Origin: Nonomuraea sp. SYSU D8015
Lineage (GTDB): Bacteria; Actinomycetota; Actinomycetes; Streptosporangiales; Streptosporangiaceae
Length of the DNA: 64,000 bases
NCBI RefSeq assembly: GCF_008065375.1
Contig: NZ_VJYI01000002.1
Location: 930,001 to 994,000, forward strand
Reading direction: 5' to 3'
Shown: piece by piece, positions 33,568 to 45,876 of the stretch
Layout: every line of letters starts with the position of its first letter
How positions within the stretch are numbered: position 1 is the first letter of the stretch
Made by a program: the position numbers and the translations under genes
Notes under the pieces: generated by a model
The model's database searches: none
What the model was told of the DNA's origin: nothing
What the model saw: the letters and a program-made list of their open reading frames with translations, nothing else

Positions 33568-34992
33568 GTGGCGCGGCACGACCGGTGGGTGATGCTGGCC
33601 ACTCTCGTCGTGCTCCAGGCCCTGACGATCGTCACCGGCGTTTACGCGATGACCACCGAGCTCAGCCTGGGCGCGCTGACGAGGCAGACTTCACCGACCA
33701 AGCCGACGGCGTCCCCGGCGGAAGGGTCTCCTCCGCCCGTCCCCGTGGTCACCTCGGGGCCTGTGCTGGCCCAGCTTTCGGCGAAGTCAGGAGACGGACC
33801 TCTCCCGACTAAGGGTACTTTGACGCGGCAGCTCACCAGCGCGCTGGGTGACGAAGCGCTGGGTGACCGGGTCGGCGCCGTCGTGCTCGACGCGACCACC
33901 GGCGAGCAGGTGTTCGCCGCCAACGCCGACACCCCCATGACGCCCGCCTCCACCACCAAGATCGTCACCTGTGCGGCCGCGCTCGCCTCCCTCGGCTCCG
34001 ACACCCGCCTGTCCACCAGGGTCGTCCAGGGCGCCAAGCCGGGCGCCATCGTCCTGGTCGGCGGTGGCGACCCGCTCCTCGCGGGCCCGTCGGCGAAGCC
34101 GAAATACCCGAAGCAGGCCAGCCTCGCCACCCTTGCCGCCCGCACCGCCGCGACGCTCAAGTCCCAAAAGGTCAAGAAGGTGACCATCACCTACGACGCG
34201 TCGCTGTTCACCGGTTCACCGATCGCACCGGGCTGGAAGCCCAACTACATCCCCGACGGCGAGGTGGCCCCCGTCTACGCACTGACCATGGACGAGGGCC
34301 GCCAGAACCCGCGCTACGACAACCCCCGCGTCTCCGACCCGCCCGCCTACGCCGCCGCGGCCTTCGCCAGGCTGCTGACCAAGCAGGGCATCACGGTGTC
34401 GAAGTCCGTACGCCCCGGCAAGGCCGCCGCGGGCGCCCCCGAGCTCGGCAAGGTCGACTCCGCGCCCCTTTACTCGCTGGTCGAGCACACACTGACCAGG
34501 AGCGACAACGACCTCGCCGAGGCCCTGCTCAGGCACGTCGCACTGAAGGAGGGCCAGCCCGCGTCCTTCGAGGGCGGTGCCAAGGCCGTGGTGGCGGTTC
34601 TCCAGAGGCTCGGCGTCGCGCAGGGCGTCTCGCTCTCCGACGGCAGCGGCCTGTCCATCCGCAACCGCATCAGCGCCGGGGCCCTGGCCAAGCTCGTCGC
34701 CCTGGCCGGCTCCGCGAGCCACCCGGGGCTGCACGCCGTCGCCTCCGGCATGCCGATCGCCGGCTTCTCCGGCACGCTGGGCAACGGCCGCCGGTTCACG
34801 GGCAGTGACAGCAAGGGCCAGGTGGGTCTGGTCCGCGCCAAGACCGGCACGCTCAACCACGTCAACACCCTGGCCGGACTGGCCACGAGCAAGGACGGGC
34901 GGCTCGTCACCTTCGCCTTCATGGCCGACCGCGTGCCGGTCAACGCCGAGCCCGTACTCGACCGGCTCGCGGCCATCGTCGCACGTTCTTGA
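33568..34992 (+). CDS. dacB: D-alanyl-D-alanine carboxypeptidase/endopeptidase (PBP4 family, S13)
   Basis: 474 residues with one N-terminal membrane segment or uncleaved signal (about 6-30). The three penicillin-binding motifs are S128-T-T-K131, S312-D-N314 and K425-T-G427. The long stretch between the first two is the S13 insertion domain. It trims peptidoglycan outside the membrane and is a penicillin target. GTG 33568 is supported by GAGAGGGCAGG upstream. Metalloprotease, tilS, hpt and ftsH follow in the same direction, which is the standard actinobacterial order. Confidence 0.93.
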   Translation: MARHDRWVMLATLVVLQALTIVTGVYAMTTELSLGALTRQTSPTKPTASPAEGSPPPVPVVTSGPVLAQLSAKSGDGPLPTKGTLTRQLTSALGDEALGDRVGAVVLDATTGEQVFAANADTPMTPASTTKIVTCAAALASLGSDTRLSTRVVQGAKPGAIVLVGGGDPLLAGPSAKPKYPKQASLATLAARTAATLKSQKVKKVTITYDASLFTGSPIAPGWKPNYIPDGEVAPVYALTMDEGRQNPRYDNPRVSDPPAYAAAAFARLLTKQGITVSKSVRPGKAAAGAPELGKVDSAPLYSLVEHTLTRSDNDLAEALLRHVALKEGQPASFEGGAKAVVAVLQRLGVAQGVSLSDGSGLSIRNRISAGALAKLVALAGSASHPGLHAVASGMPIAGFSGTLGNGRRFTGSDSKGQVGLVRAKTGTLNHVNTLAGLATSKDGRLVTFAFMADRVPVNAEPVLDRLAAIVARS

Positions 34993-35037
34993 TGCCCTTC
35001 TTCGCAGCGCCGAGGAGAACCACGTACGGTGGACGGT

Positions 35038-36114
35038 ATGCAGGTGATCGACTGGGATCTGGCCGTCACGACCGGCACGCGCCTGGTGCGCCCCGGTCCT
35101 CAAGTGAGCCGGGAGGAGGCCAGGCAGGCCGTCACCGAGCTCCGCACCCTTTCACGTGAGGCCGAGGGCCACGTGCGCGAGTTCACGAAGATCCACACAG
35201 AGACCGCGCCGCAGCCCGCGACCATCGTGGACAGGCCCGGCTGGATCAGGGCGAACGTCGAGGGCTTCCGCGTGGTGCTCGAACCCCTCACGCAGCGCAT
35301 GGGCAACAGCTCCAACCCGCCCCCGGCCATCGTCACCGCCGTGGGCTCCCGCATTACGGGCGTCGAGGTCGGGGCCGTGCTGGCCTTCCTCGCCTCGCGT
35401 GTGCTGGGCCAGTACGAGCTGTTCCTCCCGCCGGATCCCACCGGGCAGGAGCCGACGGGCCGGCTGACGCTCGTCGCCCCCAACATCGTCCACGCCGAAC
35501 GCGAGATGGGCGTCAACCCCCACGACTTCCGCCTTTGGGTGTGCCTCCACGAGGAGACCCACCGGGTGCAGTTCACGGGCGTGCCGTGGTTGCGCGAATA
35601 CGTCCGCTCGCAGATGACCGAGTTCCTGCTCGCCTCCGACCTCGACCTGCCCACGCTGCTCGAACGCCTCCGCAACGCCGCCGACACGGTGGCCGACGTG
35701 GTGCGGGGCGGCGAGGGCAACCTGATCGACGCCATCCAGTCACCCGGCCAGAAGGAGATCCTCGACCGCCTGACCGCCGTGATGACGCTGGTGGAGGGCC
35801 ACGGCGACTATGTGATGGACGCCGTGGGCCCGTCCGTGGTGCCGTCGGTGGCCGACATCCGCGCCAAGTTCGCCCAGCGCCGCGAGGGCGGCTCCCGCCT
35901 GGACCGGACGGTGCGGCGGCTGCTGGGGATCGAGGTCAAGATGAAGCAGTACGCCGAGGGGTCGGCGTTCGTCCGCACGGTGGTGGGCCGGGTGGGCATG
36001 GACGGCTTCAACAAGATCTGGACCTCGCCGGAAACGCTCCCGACGACCCCGGAAATCGCCGACCCGGACGCCTGGATCAGCCGCGTGATCGGCACCCCCG
36101 CCCTCCCCGCCTGA
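35038..36114 (+). CDS. Zinc metalloprotease-like protein (coenzyme F420 biosynthesis-associated family)
   Basis: 358 residues. The zinc motif is H171-E-E-T-H175 in [11 protein letters not shown], and a later Glu-containing E-G-H-G-D-Y-V-M-D could give the third ligand. Proteins of this family are found in F420-making actinomycetes and were named for that co-occurrence; no reaction is proven. ATG 35038 is used; GTG 35029 is possible. It sits between dacB and tilS as in related genomes. Confidence 0.8.
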   Translation: MQVIDWDLAVTTGTRLVRPGPQVSREEARQAVTELRTLSREAEGHVREFTKIHTETAPQPATIVDRPGWIRANVEGFRVVLEPLTQRMGNSSNPPPAIVTAVGSRITGVEVGAVLAFLASRVLGQYELFLPPDPTGQEPTGRLTLVAPNIVHAEREMGVNPHDFRLWVCLHEETHRVQFTGVPWLREYVRSQMTEFLLASDLDLPTLLERLRNAADTVADVVRGGEGNLIDAIQSPGQKEILDRLTAVMTLVEGHGDYVMDAVGPSVVPSVADIRAKFAQRREGGSRLDRTVRRLLGIEVKMKQYAEGSAFVRTVVGRVGMDGFNKIWTSPETLPTTPEIADPDAWISRVIGTPALPA

Positions 36115-36152
36115 CCACCCCCCACCTCTACAGGCACCCCCACCGCCCGCGG

Positions 36153-36240
36153 ACACCACCCGAGGACCACGTCGATGGGGCTCCGGAACACCACCTGAGG
36201 ACCACGTCGGCAGGGGCCCGGAACGCCGCTCGACGACCAC
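36153..36240 (+). repeat. Imperfect 35-bp tandem repeat between the metalloprotease and tilS
   Basis: Two full units (36153-36187 and 36188-36222) share ACCAC-C/T-GAGGACCACGTCG and end in CCGGA; a third, degenerate unit follows. No gene is visible in 36115-36385. The repeats give no convincing reading frame. Confidence 0.6.
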
Positions 36241-36385
36241 CGGCCACCACGCCGGCACCCTGCGCCGCCACACCCGCCGACCGCCGCCTTGCGCCGCCGG
36301 GCGTCCTCCCCGCTGGAGGCGCCGCGTCGGCGGGAGGTGGTGCGACGGGTGCCCGGCGCCCGTGGACCTGCGGCAACGCGCCACA

Positions 36386-37387
36386 ATGGCTCCCGTGGGC
36401 CCACATCCAGCCGTAGCCGACGTCCGCAGGGCAGTGCGTGAGGCGCTCGCCGACCTCCCGCCGGACGCCCTGGTCCTGGTGGCGTGCAGCGGCGGCGCGG
36501 ATTCCCTGGCGCTGGCGGCCGCCACGGCGTTCAGTGCTCCCCGCATGGGGTTGCGGGCGGGCCTGCTGACAGTGGATCACCAACTCCAGCCCGGATCGGC
36601 CGAGCGGGCCGGGCAGGTGGCCGCACAGGCGGCGGAGCTCGGCCTCCGCCCGGCCGAGGTCCTCACCGTCACGGTCGGCACCGACGGCGGCCCCGAGGCG
36701 GCCGCCAGGGACGCACGGTACGCGGCGCTCGCCCAAGCCGCCGACCGCCTCCAGGCAGCCGCGGTCCTGCTCGGCCACACCAGGGACGACCAGGCGGAAA
36801 CGGTGCTCCTCGGCCTGGCCAGGGGCAGCGGCCTCCGTTCGCTGTCCGGCATGGCGGCGCAGGCAGGCCGCTACCGCCGCCCCCTCCTCGACCTCCCCAG
36901 GACCACCACCGTGGCCGCCTGCCGGGCCCTGCACCTCACCCCCTGGGAGGACCCGCACAACGAGGACCCCCGCTACACGAGAGTCCGCGTACGCAGAAGG
37001 GTCCTCCCCGTCCTGGAGGACGAGCTGGGCCCGGGGGTGGCCGAGGCGCTCGCCAGGACCGCGAGGATGGCCCGCGACGACGCCGACGCCCTCGACGAAT
37101 GGGCCGAGTCGGCGTACCAGAATTGCGCTCTTAGCGATATCGACGGGACCGTCACGATCACCGTGAAGGAGCTCGAGAAGCTGCCCGACGCCGTCAGGCG
37201 GAGGGTGCTGCGGCGGGCGGCCGTCGCCGCCGGCGCCCCGTCCGGAGCCCTGTCGGCCACGCACGTGCTGGCCGTGGACCGGCTGGTCACGCGGTGGCAC
37301 GGGCAGAAAGCCGTGGACCTGCCCGGGGGTCTGTCCGCCGTCCGGCGGTATGGCACCCTGATACTCGCCATCAGTCCCCACGCGTAA
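36386..37387 (+). CDS. tilS: tRNA(Ile)-lysidine synthetase
   Basis: 333 residues. The PP-loop S35-G-G-A-D-S binds ATP. A further motif is [11 protein letters not shown]. The enzyme puts lysine on C34 of the CAU-anticodon tRNA-Ile so that it reads AUA. ATG 36386 is preferred; the segment before it is repeat-rich. The stop lies 10 bases before the hpt start, so both are in one operon. Confidence 0.92.
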   Translation: MAPVGPHPAVADVRRAVREALADLPPDALVLVACSGGADSLALAAATAFSAPRMGLRAGLLTVDHQLQPGSAERAGQVAAQAAELGLRPAEVLTVTVGTDGGPEAAARDARYAALAQAADRLQAAAVLLGHTRDDQAETVLLGLARGSGLRSLSGMAAQAGRYRRPLLDLPRTTTVAACRALHLTPWEDPHNEDPRYTRVRVRRRVLPVLEDELGPGVAEALARTARMARDDADALDEWAESAYQNCALSDIDGTVTITVKELEKLPDAVRRRVLRRAAVAAGAPSGALSATHVLAVDRLVTRWHGQKAVDLPGGLSAVRRYGTLILAISPHA

Positions 37388-37397
37388 GGAACCACAG

Positions 37398-37949
37398 GTG
37401 GACGCTGCCGACATGGGCAATGACCTGGAGAAGGTCCTCATTCCGGAGGGCGAGCTCCAGGCCAAGATCAAAGAGCTTGCCGGGCGCATCGACGAGGACT
37501 ACGCGGGCAAGGACGTGCTGCTCGTGGGCGTGTTGAAGGGCGCCGTCATGGTCATGGCCGACCTGGCCAGGGCGTTGCACGTGCCCGTGCAGATGGACTG
37601 GATGGCGGTGTCGTCGTACGGCGCGGGCACCAAGTCGTCCGGCGTCGTGCGCGTGCTGAAAGACCTCGACACCGACATCATGAACCGCCACGTGCTGATC
37701 GTGGAGGACATCATCGACTCCGGCCTGACGCTGCACTGGCTGTTGGAAAACCTCAAATCCCGCAACCCGGCGAGCCTGGAGATCTGCACCGCGCTGCGCA
37801 AGCCTGACGCGGTAAAGGTGCCGATCGATGTGAAATATGTCGGATTCGACATTCCCAACGAGTTCGTCATCGGTTATGGCCTCGACTACGCGGAGCGATA
37901 CCGGAACCTGCCGTTCATCGGCACTCTCGCGCCACACGTTTACAAGTAG
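37398..37949 (+). CDS. hpt: Hypoxanthine phosphoribosyltransferase
   Basis: 183 residues. The PRPP loop [14 protein letters not shown] starts near residue 99 and the flexible loop contains [11 protein letters not shown]. It salvages hypoxanthine or guanine to IMP or GMP. GTG 37398 has AAGGA 8 bases before it; ATG 37413 is a weaker option. Between tilS and ftsH, as in most actinomycetes. Confidence 0.93.
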   Translation: MDAADMGNDLEKVLIPEGELQAKIKELAGRIDEDYAGKDVLLVGVLKGAVMVMADLARALHVPVQMDWMAVSSYGAGTKSSGVVRVLKDLDTDIMNRHVLIVEDIIDSGLTLHWLLENLKSRNPASLEICTALRKPDAVKVPIDVKYVGFDIPNEFVIGYGLDYAERYRNLPFIGTLAPHVYK

Positions 37950-37977
37950 CCCTCTTGCCATGGCCGGGAACATCGCG

Positions 37978-37994
37978 CAACGTGACGTACGTTG
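37978..37994. promoter_or_regulatory. Inverted repeat in the ftsH promoter region
   Basis: CAACGT-GACGT-ACGTTG: two 6-base arms around 5 bases, followed directly by ATAGGG. It may be a regulator site for ftsH; no protein can be named. Confidence 0.35.
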
Positions 37995-38118
37995 ATAGGG
38001 CAAGGCCGGTGTAGCGGGCGGGTCCCTCCGCGCGCTCTACCGGTGTACCTTCAGACTCCGGGAGGGTGACCGCGTGTCCCCTTCGGGTAGTCAGAAGTCG
38101 CGGTGTCGGATGCCGCGG

Positions 38119-38136
38119 CCCCGGGTCAACCCGGGG
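38119..38136 (+). other. Perfect hairpin in the ftsH leader
   Basis: CCCCGGGT-CA-ACCCGGGG lies 50 bases before the ftsH ATG. In RNA it would be a very stable 7-8 bp stem and could slow or pause translation or transcription. Confidence 0.45.
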
Positions 38137-38186
38137 TTCCAGGCCATGGTCAGGAAGGGACGGGCCCGCAAGGGGTTCCGCATCGG

Positions 38187-40184
<1,998 letters not shown>

Positions 40185-40206
40185 CAAACCAGCACGGAGA
40201 CATTGC

Positions 40207-40785
40207 GTGACAAAGCACGACGTCGACCTAGGGCGGATCGAGAAGGCCGTCCGGGAGATCCTCTACGCCATCGGTGAGGATCCCGACCGCGACGGCCTGA
40301 TCGAAACCCCCGCCCGGGTCGCCCGGGCCATGGCCGAGCAGTATTCCGGGCTCGGCCAGAAGCCCGAAGACGTGCTCACCAAGGTCTTCGACGTCGACCA
40401 CGACGAGATGATCCTGGTCAAGGACATCGAGGTCTATTCGACCTGCGAGCATCACCTCGTGCCGTTCCACGGGGTGGCCCACGTGGGCTACATCCCCAAC
40501 GAAAAGGGGCAGGTCACGGGCCTGTCCAAGCTCGCCAGGCTGGTCGACGTGTTCGCCCGCCGTCCCCAGGTCCAAGAACGCATGACGTCCCAGATCGCCG
40601 ACGCGCTGATGCGGGTGCTGGAGCCGCGCGGGGTGATCGTGGTCATCGAGGCGGAGCATCTGTGCATGACGATGCGCGGCGTACGCAAGCCCGGCGCCAG
40701 GACCGTCACCTCGGCGGTCCGCGGCGAGTTCCTCACCAGCGACAAGACCCGCTCCGAGGCGATGGCGCTCATTATCGGCAGGTGA
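40207..40785 (+). CDS. folE: GTP cyclohydrolase I
   Basis: 192 residues. Zinc and catalytic residues are in [10 protein letters not shown] and H-L-C-M-T-M-R-G-V. It makes dihydroneopterin triphosphate from GTP, the first step of folate synthesis. GTG 40207, 22 bases after ftsH. Confidence 0.95.
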   Translation: MTKHDVDLGRIEKAVREILYAIGEDPDRDGLIETPARVARAMAEQYSGLGQKPEDVLTKVFDVDHDEMILVKDIEVYSTCEHHLVPFHGVAHVGYIPNEKGQVTGLSKLARLVDVFARRPQVQERMTSQIADALMRVLEPRGVIVVIEAEHLCMTMRGVRKPGARTVTSAVRGEFLTSDKTRSEAMALIIGR

Positions 40786-40852
40786 GGCCGTCCTTTCCAC
40801 AACTGGGGACCCGCGATGTCAGCAGGTGTGGTGGAACGCCTAGGCTTGGCCC

Positions 40853-41710
40853 ATGACTAGCGTGCCCATCAACGTGCCGGGAGGTGCGGAGCGGTGCCTC
40901 GTCATGGGTGTGGTCAATGTGACGCCCGACTCCTTCTCCGACGGGGGTCTGTGGTTCGACGAGGCGGCCGCCATCAGTCACGGCCTCGAGCTGGTCGGTG
41001 AGGGGGCCGACATCGTCGATGTGGGCGGCGAGTCCACCCGTCCGGGCGCGGCCAGGGTGTCGCTGGAGGAAGAGCTGGCCAGGGTCGTCCCAGTGATCAG
41101 CGCGCTGGCGGCCGAGGGGGTGACGGTCAGCGTCGACACGATGCGCGCTGAGGTCGCCAGGGCCGCGGTCGAGGCGGGCGCGCGGCTGGTCAACGACGTG
41201 AGCGGCGGCCTGGCCGACCCCGAGATGCCGCGCGTGGTGGCGGCGACCGGCGTCCCCTATGTGGTGATGCACTGGCGCGGCCACAGCCATGACATGGAGA
41301 CCCGGGCCGTCTACACCGACGTGGTGACCGAGGTGCGCGAGGAGCTGAGCAAGCGGGTCAACCTGGTGCTGGCCGAGGGGGTGGCCGAGGAGCAGATCGT
41401 GCTCGACCCCGGCCTCGGCTTCGCCAAAACCGCAGAGCACAACTGGGCGCTGCTCGCCGCGATCCCGCAGCTGGCCGAGCTGGGCTATCCGCTGCTCATC
41501 GGGGCTTCGCGCAAGCGGTTCCTGGGGCGCCTGCTGGCCGCTCCAGACGGCACGCCACGGCCGTTCAGCCGTTCGGACGACGCCACGCTGGCCGTGACCG
41601 CGCTGGCCGCCCATGCGGGCGCCTGGTGCGTGCGCGTGCACGAGGTCGGGCCCAATGCCGACGCCGTGCGCGTGGCCGCGGCATGGAAGAGAGCGGGAGC
41701 AGGCACATGA
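40853..41710 (+). CDS. folP: Dihydropteroate synthase
   Basis: 285 residues. Pterin-binding motifs are M-G-V-V-N-V-T-P-D-S-F-S-D-G-G and G-G-E-S-T-R-P-G-A. It joins the pterin to p-aminobenzoate and is the sulfonamide target. ATG 40853 is 6 bases after a TAGGCT, a possible -10 box for a leaderless internal promoter. The stop overlaps the next start (ATGA). Confidence 0.95.
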   Translation: MTSVPINVPGGAERCLVMGVVNVTPDSFSDGGLWFDEAAAISHGLELVGEGADIVDVGGESTRPGAARVSLEEELARVVPVISALAAEGVTVSVDTMRAEVARAAVEAGARLVNDVSGGLADPEMPRVVAATGVPYVVMHWRGHSHDMETRAVYTDVVTEVREELSKRVNLVLAEGVAEEQIVLDPGLGFAKTAEHNWALLAAIPQLAELGYPLLIGASRKRFLGRLLAAPDGTPRPFSRSDDATLAVTALAAHAGAWCVRVHEVGPNADAVRVAAAWKRAGAGT

Positions 41711-42153
41711 GCGTCGACACGGCCGCCATCGAGACGGTCAACCAGGAGTTCTACACCGCCATAGAGAGCGGCGATCTCGACAAGATGACCGAGATCTGGG
41801 CGGACGACACGGCCGACGACCAGGTGAGCTGCGTGCATCCCGGCTGGACCCTGCTGAGCGGCCGGTCCGAGGTGCTGCGGTCGTGGGCGCTGATCATGGC
41901 CAACACCACCTACATCCAGTTCGTGCTGACCGACGTCAACACGACCGTGCTGGGCGACGTGGCCGTGCTCACCTGTGTGGAGAACATCCTCACGGCCGGC
42001 GAGGAGGGTGAGTCGAGCTTCGCCGCGGGAAAGGTGGTCGCCAGCAACGTCTACGTTCGCACCCCGCAGGGCTGGCGTCTGTGGATGCACCACGGGTCGC
42101 CGGTGTTGCAGGGGGACGACGACGAGGAGGAGGAGGGCGAGCTTGAGCGCTGA
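41707..42153 (+). CDS. NTF2-like (SnoaL/DUF4440 type) small protein in the folate operon
   Basis: 148 residues of the cone-shaped NTF2 fold: F-Y-T-A-I-E-S-G-D-L-D-K-M-T-E-I-W-A-D-D at the start and V-Y-V-R-T-P-Q-G-W-R-L-W-M-H-H at the end. It overlaps folP by 4 bases and ends inside the folB start. Such a protein is a steady companion of actinobacterial fol genes, but its task is unknown. The acidic tail (D-D-D-E-E-E-E) also encodes the GA-rich ribosome site for folB. Confidence 0.8.
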   Translation: MSVDTAAIETVNQEFYTAIESGDLDKMTEIWADDTADDQVSCVHPGWTLLSGRSEVLRSWALIMANTTYIQFVLTDVNTTVLGDVAVLTCVENILTAGEEGESSFAAGKVVASNVYVRTPQGWRLWMHHGSPVLQGDDDEEEEGELER

Positions 42154-42508
42154 TCGCATCGCCCTCAAGGGGCTGCGGGCCTGGGGCAGGCACGGTGTGC
42201 TCGCTGCCGAGCGGGAGCTCGGCCAGGAGTTCGTGGTCGACGCGACGCTGTTCCTCGACACGGCCCCGGCGGCGGCCGGCGACGACCTGGCCAAGACCGT
42301 CCACTACGGAGAGCTGGCCGAGGCCCTGGTCGAGGTGGTGGAGGGTGAGCCGGTCAAGCTGATCGAGACGCTCGCTGAGCGCCTGGCCGACGTGTGCCTG
42401 GCCAGCGAGCTGGTGCAGAAGGTCGAGGTGAGCGTCCACAAGCCGGCGGCGCCGATCCGGCTGCCGTTCGACGACGTGGTCGTGACGATCGAGCGGAGCC
42501 GCGCATGA
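42143..42508 (+). CDS. folB: Dihydroneopterin aldolase
   Basis: 121 residues: L-K-G-L-R-A-W-G-R-H-G-V-L at the start, V-H-Y-G-E-L in the middle and I-E-T-L-A-E-R-L-A-D, as in FolB. It cleaves dihydroneopterin to the hydroxymethyl pterin. The start is TTG 42143, preceded by a GAGGAGGAGGAGGG ribosome site; no ATG/GTG fits. The stop overlaps folK by 4 bases. Confidence 0.93.
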   Translation: MSADRIALKGLRAWGRHGVLAAERELGQEFVVDATLFLDTAPAAAGDDLAKTVHYGELAEALVEVVEGEPVKLIETLAERLADVCLASELVQKVEVSVHKPAAPIRLPFDDVVVTIERSRA

Positions 42509-43008
42509 AAGCCGTCCTCGCCCTGGGCAGCAACCTGGGCAACAGGTTCCAGATCCTGCAGGGCGCTGTAGACGCCCTGTTCGACGCCCCCGACCTGGAG
42601 TTCGTCAAGGCGTCTCCCGTCTACGAGACCGACCCGGTCGGCGGTCCCCCCGGCCAGGACCCTTATCTCAACGCCGTCGTCATCGCCGAGACCACCCTGG
42701 AGCCGCGCACTCTCCTGGAGCGGGCGCTGAGCGTGGAGAACGCCTTCGGCAGGGTCCGCGCCGAGCACTGGGGGCCGCGCACACTCGACGTCGACCTCGT
42801 CGTCGTGGGCGACCTCGTCTGCGACGATCCCGAGCTGACGCTGCCGCATCCGCGTGCCCACGAGCGCGCGTTCGTGCTCGTGCCCTGGTCGGACGTCGAT
42901 CCCGAGGGCACGCTGCCCGGGCGGGGCCGCGTGTGCGACCTGGTGGAGGGGCTCGACACGCAGGGCGTACGCCTGCGTCCCGACCTCACACTGCAGAGGC
43001 CGGATTGA
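42505..43008 (+). CDS. folK: HPPK (hydroxymethyl-dihydropterin pyrophosphokinase)
   Basis: 167 residues: L-G-S-N-L-G-N-R, Y-E-T-D-P-V-G-G-P-P-G-Q-D and the R-T-L-D-V-D-L-V-V active site. It activates the pterin for FolP. Overlaps folB and the next gene by 4 bases each. Confidence 0.95.
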   Translation: MKAVLALGSNLGNRFQILQGAVDALFDAPDLEFVKASPVYETDPVGGPPGQDPYLNAVVIAETTLEPRTLLERALSVENAFGRVRAEHWGPRTLDVDLVVVGDLVCDDPELTLPHPRAHERAFVLVPWSDVDPEGTLPGRGRVCDLVEGLDTQGVRLRPDLTLQRPD

Positions 43009-43460
43009 GGCCCACCCGACCCGGCCTCCTGGTCGGCATCCTCGTCATCGTCGCGCTGCTGTCGTGGGCGGCGGTCCGGCAGTTCTACTCCGACCTGCCC
43101 CTCATGCCGTGGACGGCGATCCCCACCGTCCTGCTGCTGGCCATCGGCGAGGCCTACAGCGGCTGGGCCACCAAGGCCAGGATCGCCAGGAAACCGGGCA
43201 CCAAGCCGGTTGAGCCGCTGGCGGTGGCCAGGCTGGCGGCGCTGGCGAAGGCGTCGGCGTACGCGGGGGCGGTGTTCGGAGGGCTGTTCGCCGGGTTCGC
43301 CCTCTACACGGTGCAGATGTTGGACCGGGAGACGCCGCGCTCGGAGTTCTTCATCGCGACGGGATCGTTCGTGGCCTGTGTGGCGCTGGTGTGTGCGGCG
43401 CTCTACCTGGAAAACGCCTGCCGCATCCCCAAGGGCCCCGAGGATCAACAACCGGAGTAG
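43005..43460 (+). CDS. DUF3180 membrane protein
   Basis: 151 residues with four membrane helices (L-L-V-G-I-L-V-I-V-A-L-L start). The gene regularly closes actinobacterial fol operons; function unknown. TTG 43005 overlaps the folK stop (TTGA). Confidence 0.82.
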   Translation: MRPTRPGLLVGILVIVALLSWAAVRQFYSDLPLMPWTAIPTVLLLAIGEAYSGWATKARIARKPGTKPVEPLAVARLAALAKASAYAGAVFGGLFAGFALYTVQMLDRETPRSEFFIATGSFVACVALVCAALYLENACRIPKGPEDQQPE

Positions 43461-43484
43461 CGCCACCCACCCGACGCGCGATCG

Positions 43485-44612
43485 TCAGCCACGATCTGAG
43501 CCCACAGAGCCGCCGAGCTCCTCGTGCTGCGTCTTCCTGACCGGCGTGCGGCGCCGGCCGAAGAGGTAGATGACGGGGGCGGTGCAGATCAGTGGCCCCA
43601 CGATGGCGATGGGTCGCTCCAGCCACCAATACAGATCCGGCGGGATCGGGGTGGCCAGCGTGCCGAAGATCCACCACGACAGGCCGAGCGCGATCGCCAT
43701 CCCGGTCGTGTGGAACAGGAACAGCGGCAGGGAATACCGGTTGATGAAGTCGTTGACCCGGCGCCAGCCCGGCCGCTCCAGCACCCGTTCCATGGCCGGT
43801 CGCAGCACCTCCACCAGCCCGATCTGGAACAACAGCAGCGCCACGATCACGAACGTCGGCGGGGCCATGTTGGACCACTTGTCGCCCGGCACACCCACCA
43901 TCGACCCGGGGTAGATGCCCGAATACACCAGCCCGAACAGGGCGAACAGGCCCGTCCACAGCAGGGCGACGTCGTAGCGCCTGGGCAGGATCACGATCCG
44001 GTCGTAGAAGAACCCCGCCTGGTGGGCCAGCCCCCACACGATGATCATGTTGAGCCAGCCGACCCCCTCGACCCCGTAACGGAAACGCAGCACGTCCACC
44101 ACGAGGGCCGCGCCGCCGAGCCAGATCAGGGCCAGTACGTCGTAGCGGCGGTGCAGCCAGAGCGCCACCGGCAGCAGGGCGATCAGCACGAGGTAGACGC
44201 CGAGGAACCACAGCGGGCTGAGCACCAGCAGCACCACCCGCCACATCCAGTCGACCTGGAACGTGAACGTGACGACCGCCCCGATCGCGATCCACGCCCC
44301 GGACAGGAACAACGCCGGTAAAGCCAGCGCCCGGATCCGTCGCCAGACGAACGCCCCGATGCCGACCCCGCGCAGGCAGGCCCGGTTCCAAGACAACAGG
44401 TGCACGTGCCCGCCCACGTAGAAGAACAGCGGCAGCACCTGCAGCAGCCACGTCAGGATCCACAGCCCCGAGGTGAAGCCCAGCGGACTGGTCGGCTCCG
44501 GCCCGTACGGCTTCCACACCAGGATCGTGAACGCCCAGTGCCAGACGACCACGACGACCAGGCTCAGCGCGCGGAGCCAGTCGACGTATTTGTCGCGTTG
44601 CGGGGTCGTCAC
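43485..44612 (-). CDS. Acyltransferase-3 family membrane protein
   Basis: 375 residues, about ten membrane helices. The N-terminus has [18 protein letters not shown], with the family Arg and His. Family members acylate sugars or cell-surface and secondary-metabolite molecules. GTG 44612 overlaps the nuoD stop (GTGA), so the two are translationally coupled, an odd pairing. The substrate is not known. Confidence 0.85.
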   Translation of the reverse strand: MTTPQRDKYVDWLRALSLVVVVVWHWAFTILVWKPYGPEPTSPLGFTSGLWILTWLLQVLPLFFYVGGHVHLLSWNRACLRGVGIGAFVWRRIRALALPALFLSGAWIAIGAVVTFTFQVDWMWRVVLLVLSPLWFLGVYLVLIALLPVALWLHRRYDVLALIWLGGAALVVDVLRFRYGVEGVGWLNMIIVWGLAHQAGFFYDRIVILPRRYDVALLWTGLFALFGLVYSGIYPGSMVGVPGDKWSNMAPPTFVIVALLLFQIGLVEVLRPAMERVLERPGWRRVNDFINRYSLPLFLFHTTGMAIALGLSWWIFGTLATPIPPDLYWWLERPIAIVGPLICTAPVIYLFGRRRTPVRKTQHEELGGSVGSDRG

Positions 44613-45754
44613 TTGTCGATGTCACCCACGACGAAGAACATCGAGCCGAGAATGGCCACCATGTCGGCCACCAGGTGTCCCGGCAGCATCTCCCGCAGCA
44701 CCTGGATGTTGCTGTACGAGGCCGAGCGCAGCTTCAGCCGCCACGGGGTCTTGTCGCCCTTGGAGACCAGGTAGTAGCCGTTGATGCCGAGCGGGTTCTC
44801 GGTCCACGCGTACGTGTGCCCCTCCGGCACCTTGAGCACCTTGGGCAGCCGCTGGTTGATCGGCCCGGGCGGCAGCGAGCGCAGGCGCTCGACGCACGCG
44901 TCGGCCAGGTCGAGCGAGATCTTGAGCTGCTCGAACAGCACCTCGAAGCGCGCGTGGCAGTCGCCGCCGCTCCGCGTGACGACCTTGACGGGCAGCTCGG
45001 GGTAGGCCAGGTACGGGTCGTCGCGCCGCAGGTCGAAGTCGTAGCCGGAGGCGCGGGCGATGGGGCCGCTCACGCCGTATTGTGCGATCTGCTCGTGCGT
45101 GAGCACGCCGACGCCCTTGGTCCTGGCCAGGAAGATGTCGTTGTGCAGGATGAGGTCCTCGATGACCGGCACGCGGCGGCGGGTCTCCGCGACCGCCTCG
45201 GACACCCGGTCCAGCCAGCCCAAGGGCAGGTCCTCCTTGAGCCCCCCGACCCGGTTGAACATGTAGTGCATGCGCCCGCCGGAGATCTCCTCCATGACCG
45301 CCTGGATGCGCTCCCGCTCGTTGAAGGAGTAGAAGATCGGCGTCATCGCGCCCAGCTCCAGCGGATAGGAGCCGAGGAACATCAGGTGGCTGAGCACCCG
45401 GTTGAGCTCGGCGAGCAGAGTGCGCGCCCACACGGCCCGGACCGGCGGCTCCATGCCGAGCAGGCGCTCGGCGGCGAGCACCACGCCGAGCTCGTTCGCG
45501 AATCCCGACAACCAGTCGTGCCGATTGGCGAGCATGATGATCTGGCGGTAGTCGCGGACCTCGAAGAGCTTCTCCGCGCCCCGGTGCATGTATCCGATGA
45601 TCGGCTCAGCGGTGGCGATGCGCTCGCCGTCGAGCGCCAGCCGGAGCCTGAGCACCCCGTGCGTCGACGGGTGCTGCGGGCCGATGTTGAGGATCATGTC
45701 CTCGGTGGCCAGCTCTTTCGCGCCTGCACCGATTCCGACCACGCGTTCCGTCAT
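44609..45754 (-). CDS. nuoD: Stand-alone NADH-quinone oxidoreductase subunit D homologue
   Basis: 381 residues. It has the 49-kDa signatures: [12 protein letters not shown] near the N-terminus, Y-M-H-R-G-A-E-K, and a final F-F-V-V-G-D-I-D-K, as in NuoD. No other nuo gene is here, so it is a paralogue outside the main complex I operon, or a remnant in a new use. Similar lone nuoD copies occur near the fol genes of other actinomycetes. It runs into the acyltransferase gene. Confidence 0.88.
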   Translation of the reverse strand: MTERVVGIGAGAKELATEDMILNIGPQHPSTHGVLRLRLALDGERIATAEPIIGYMHRGAEKLFEVRDYRQIIMLANRHDWLSGFANELGVVLAAERLLGMEPPVRAVWARTLLAELNRVLSHLMFLGSYPLELGAMTPIFYSFNERERIQAVMEEISGGRMHYMFNRVGGLKEDLPLGWLDRVSEAVAETRRRVPVIEDLILHNDIFLARTKGVGVLTHEQIAQYGVSGPIARASGYDFDLRRDDPYLAYPELPVKVVTRSGGDCHARFEVLFEQLKISLDLADACVERLRSLPPGPINQRLPKVLKVPEGHTYAWTENPLGINGYYLVSKGDKTPWRLKLRSASYSNIQVLREMLPGHLVADMVAILGSMFFVVGDIDK

Positions 45755-45876
45755 ATGGCCATGCTGCCACCGCTGACGTTGGTGATCCAGCGCGGGGGAT
45801 GGTCAAGGAATCGTATGGAAACGCATCGCTACTACGGACATGGGGAGGAATCGGGGAAACGGGGGGAGAAAGCATC

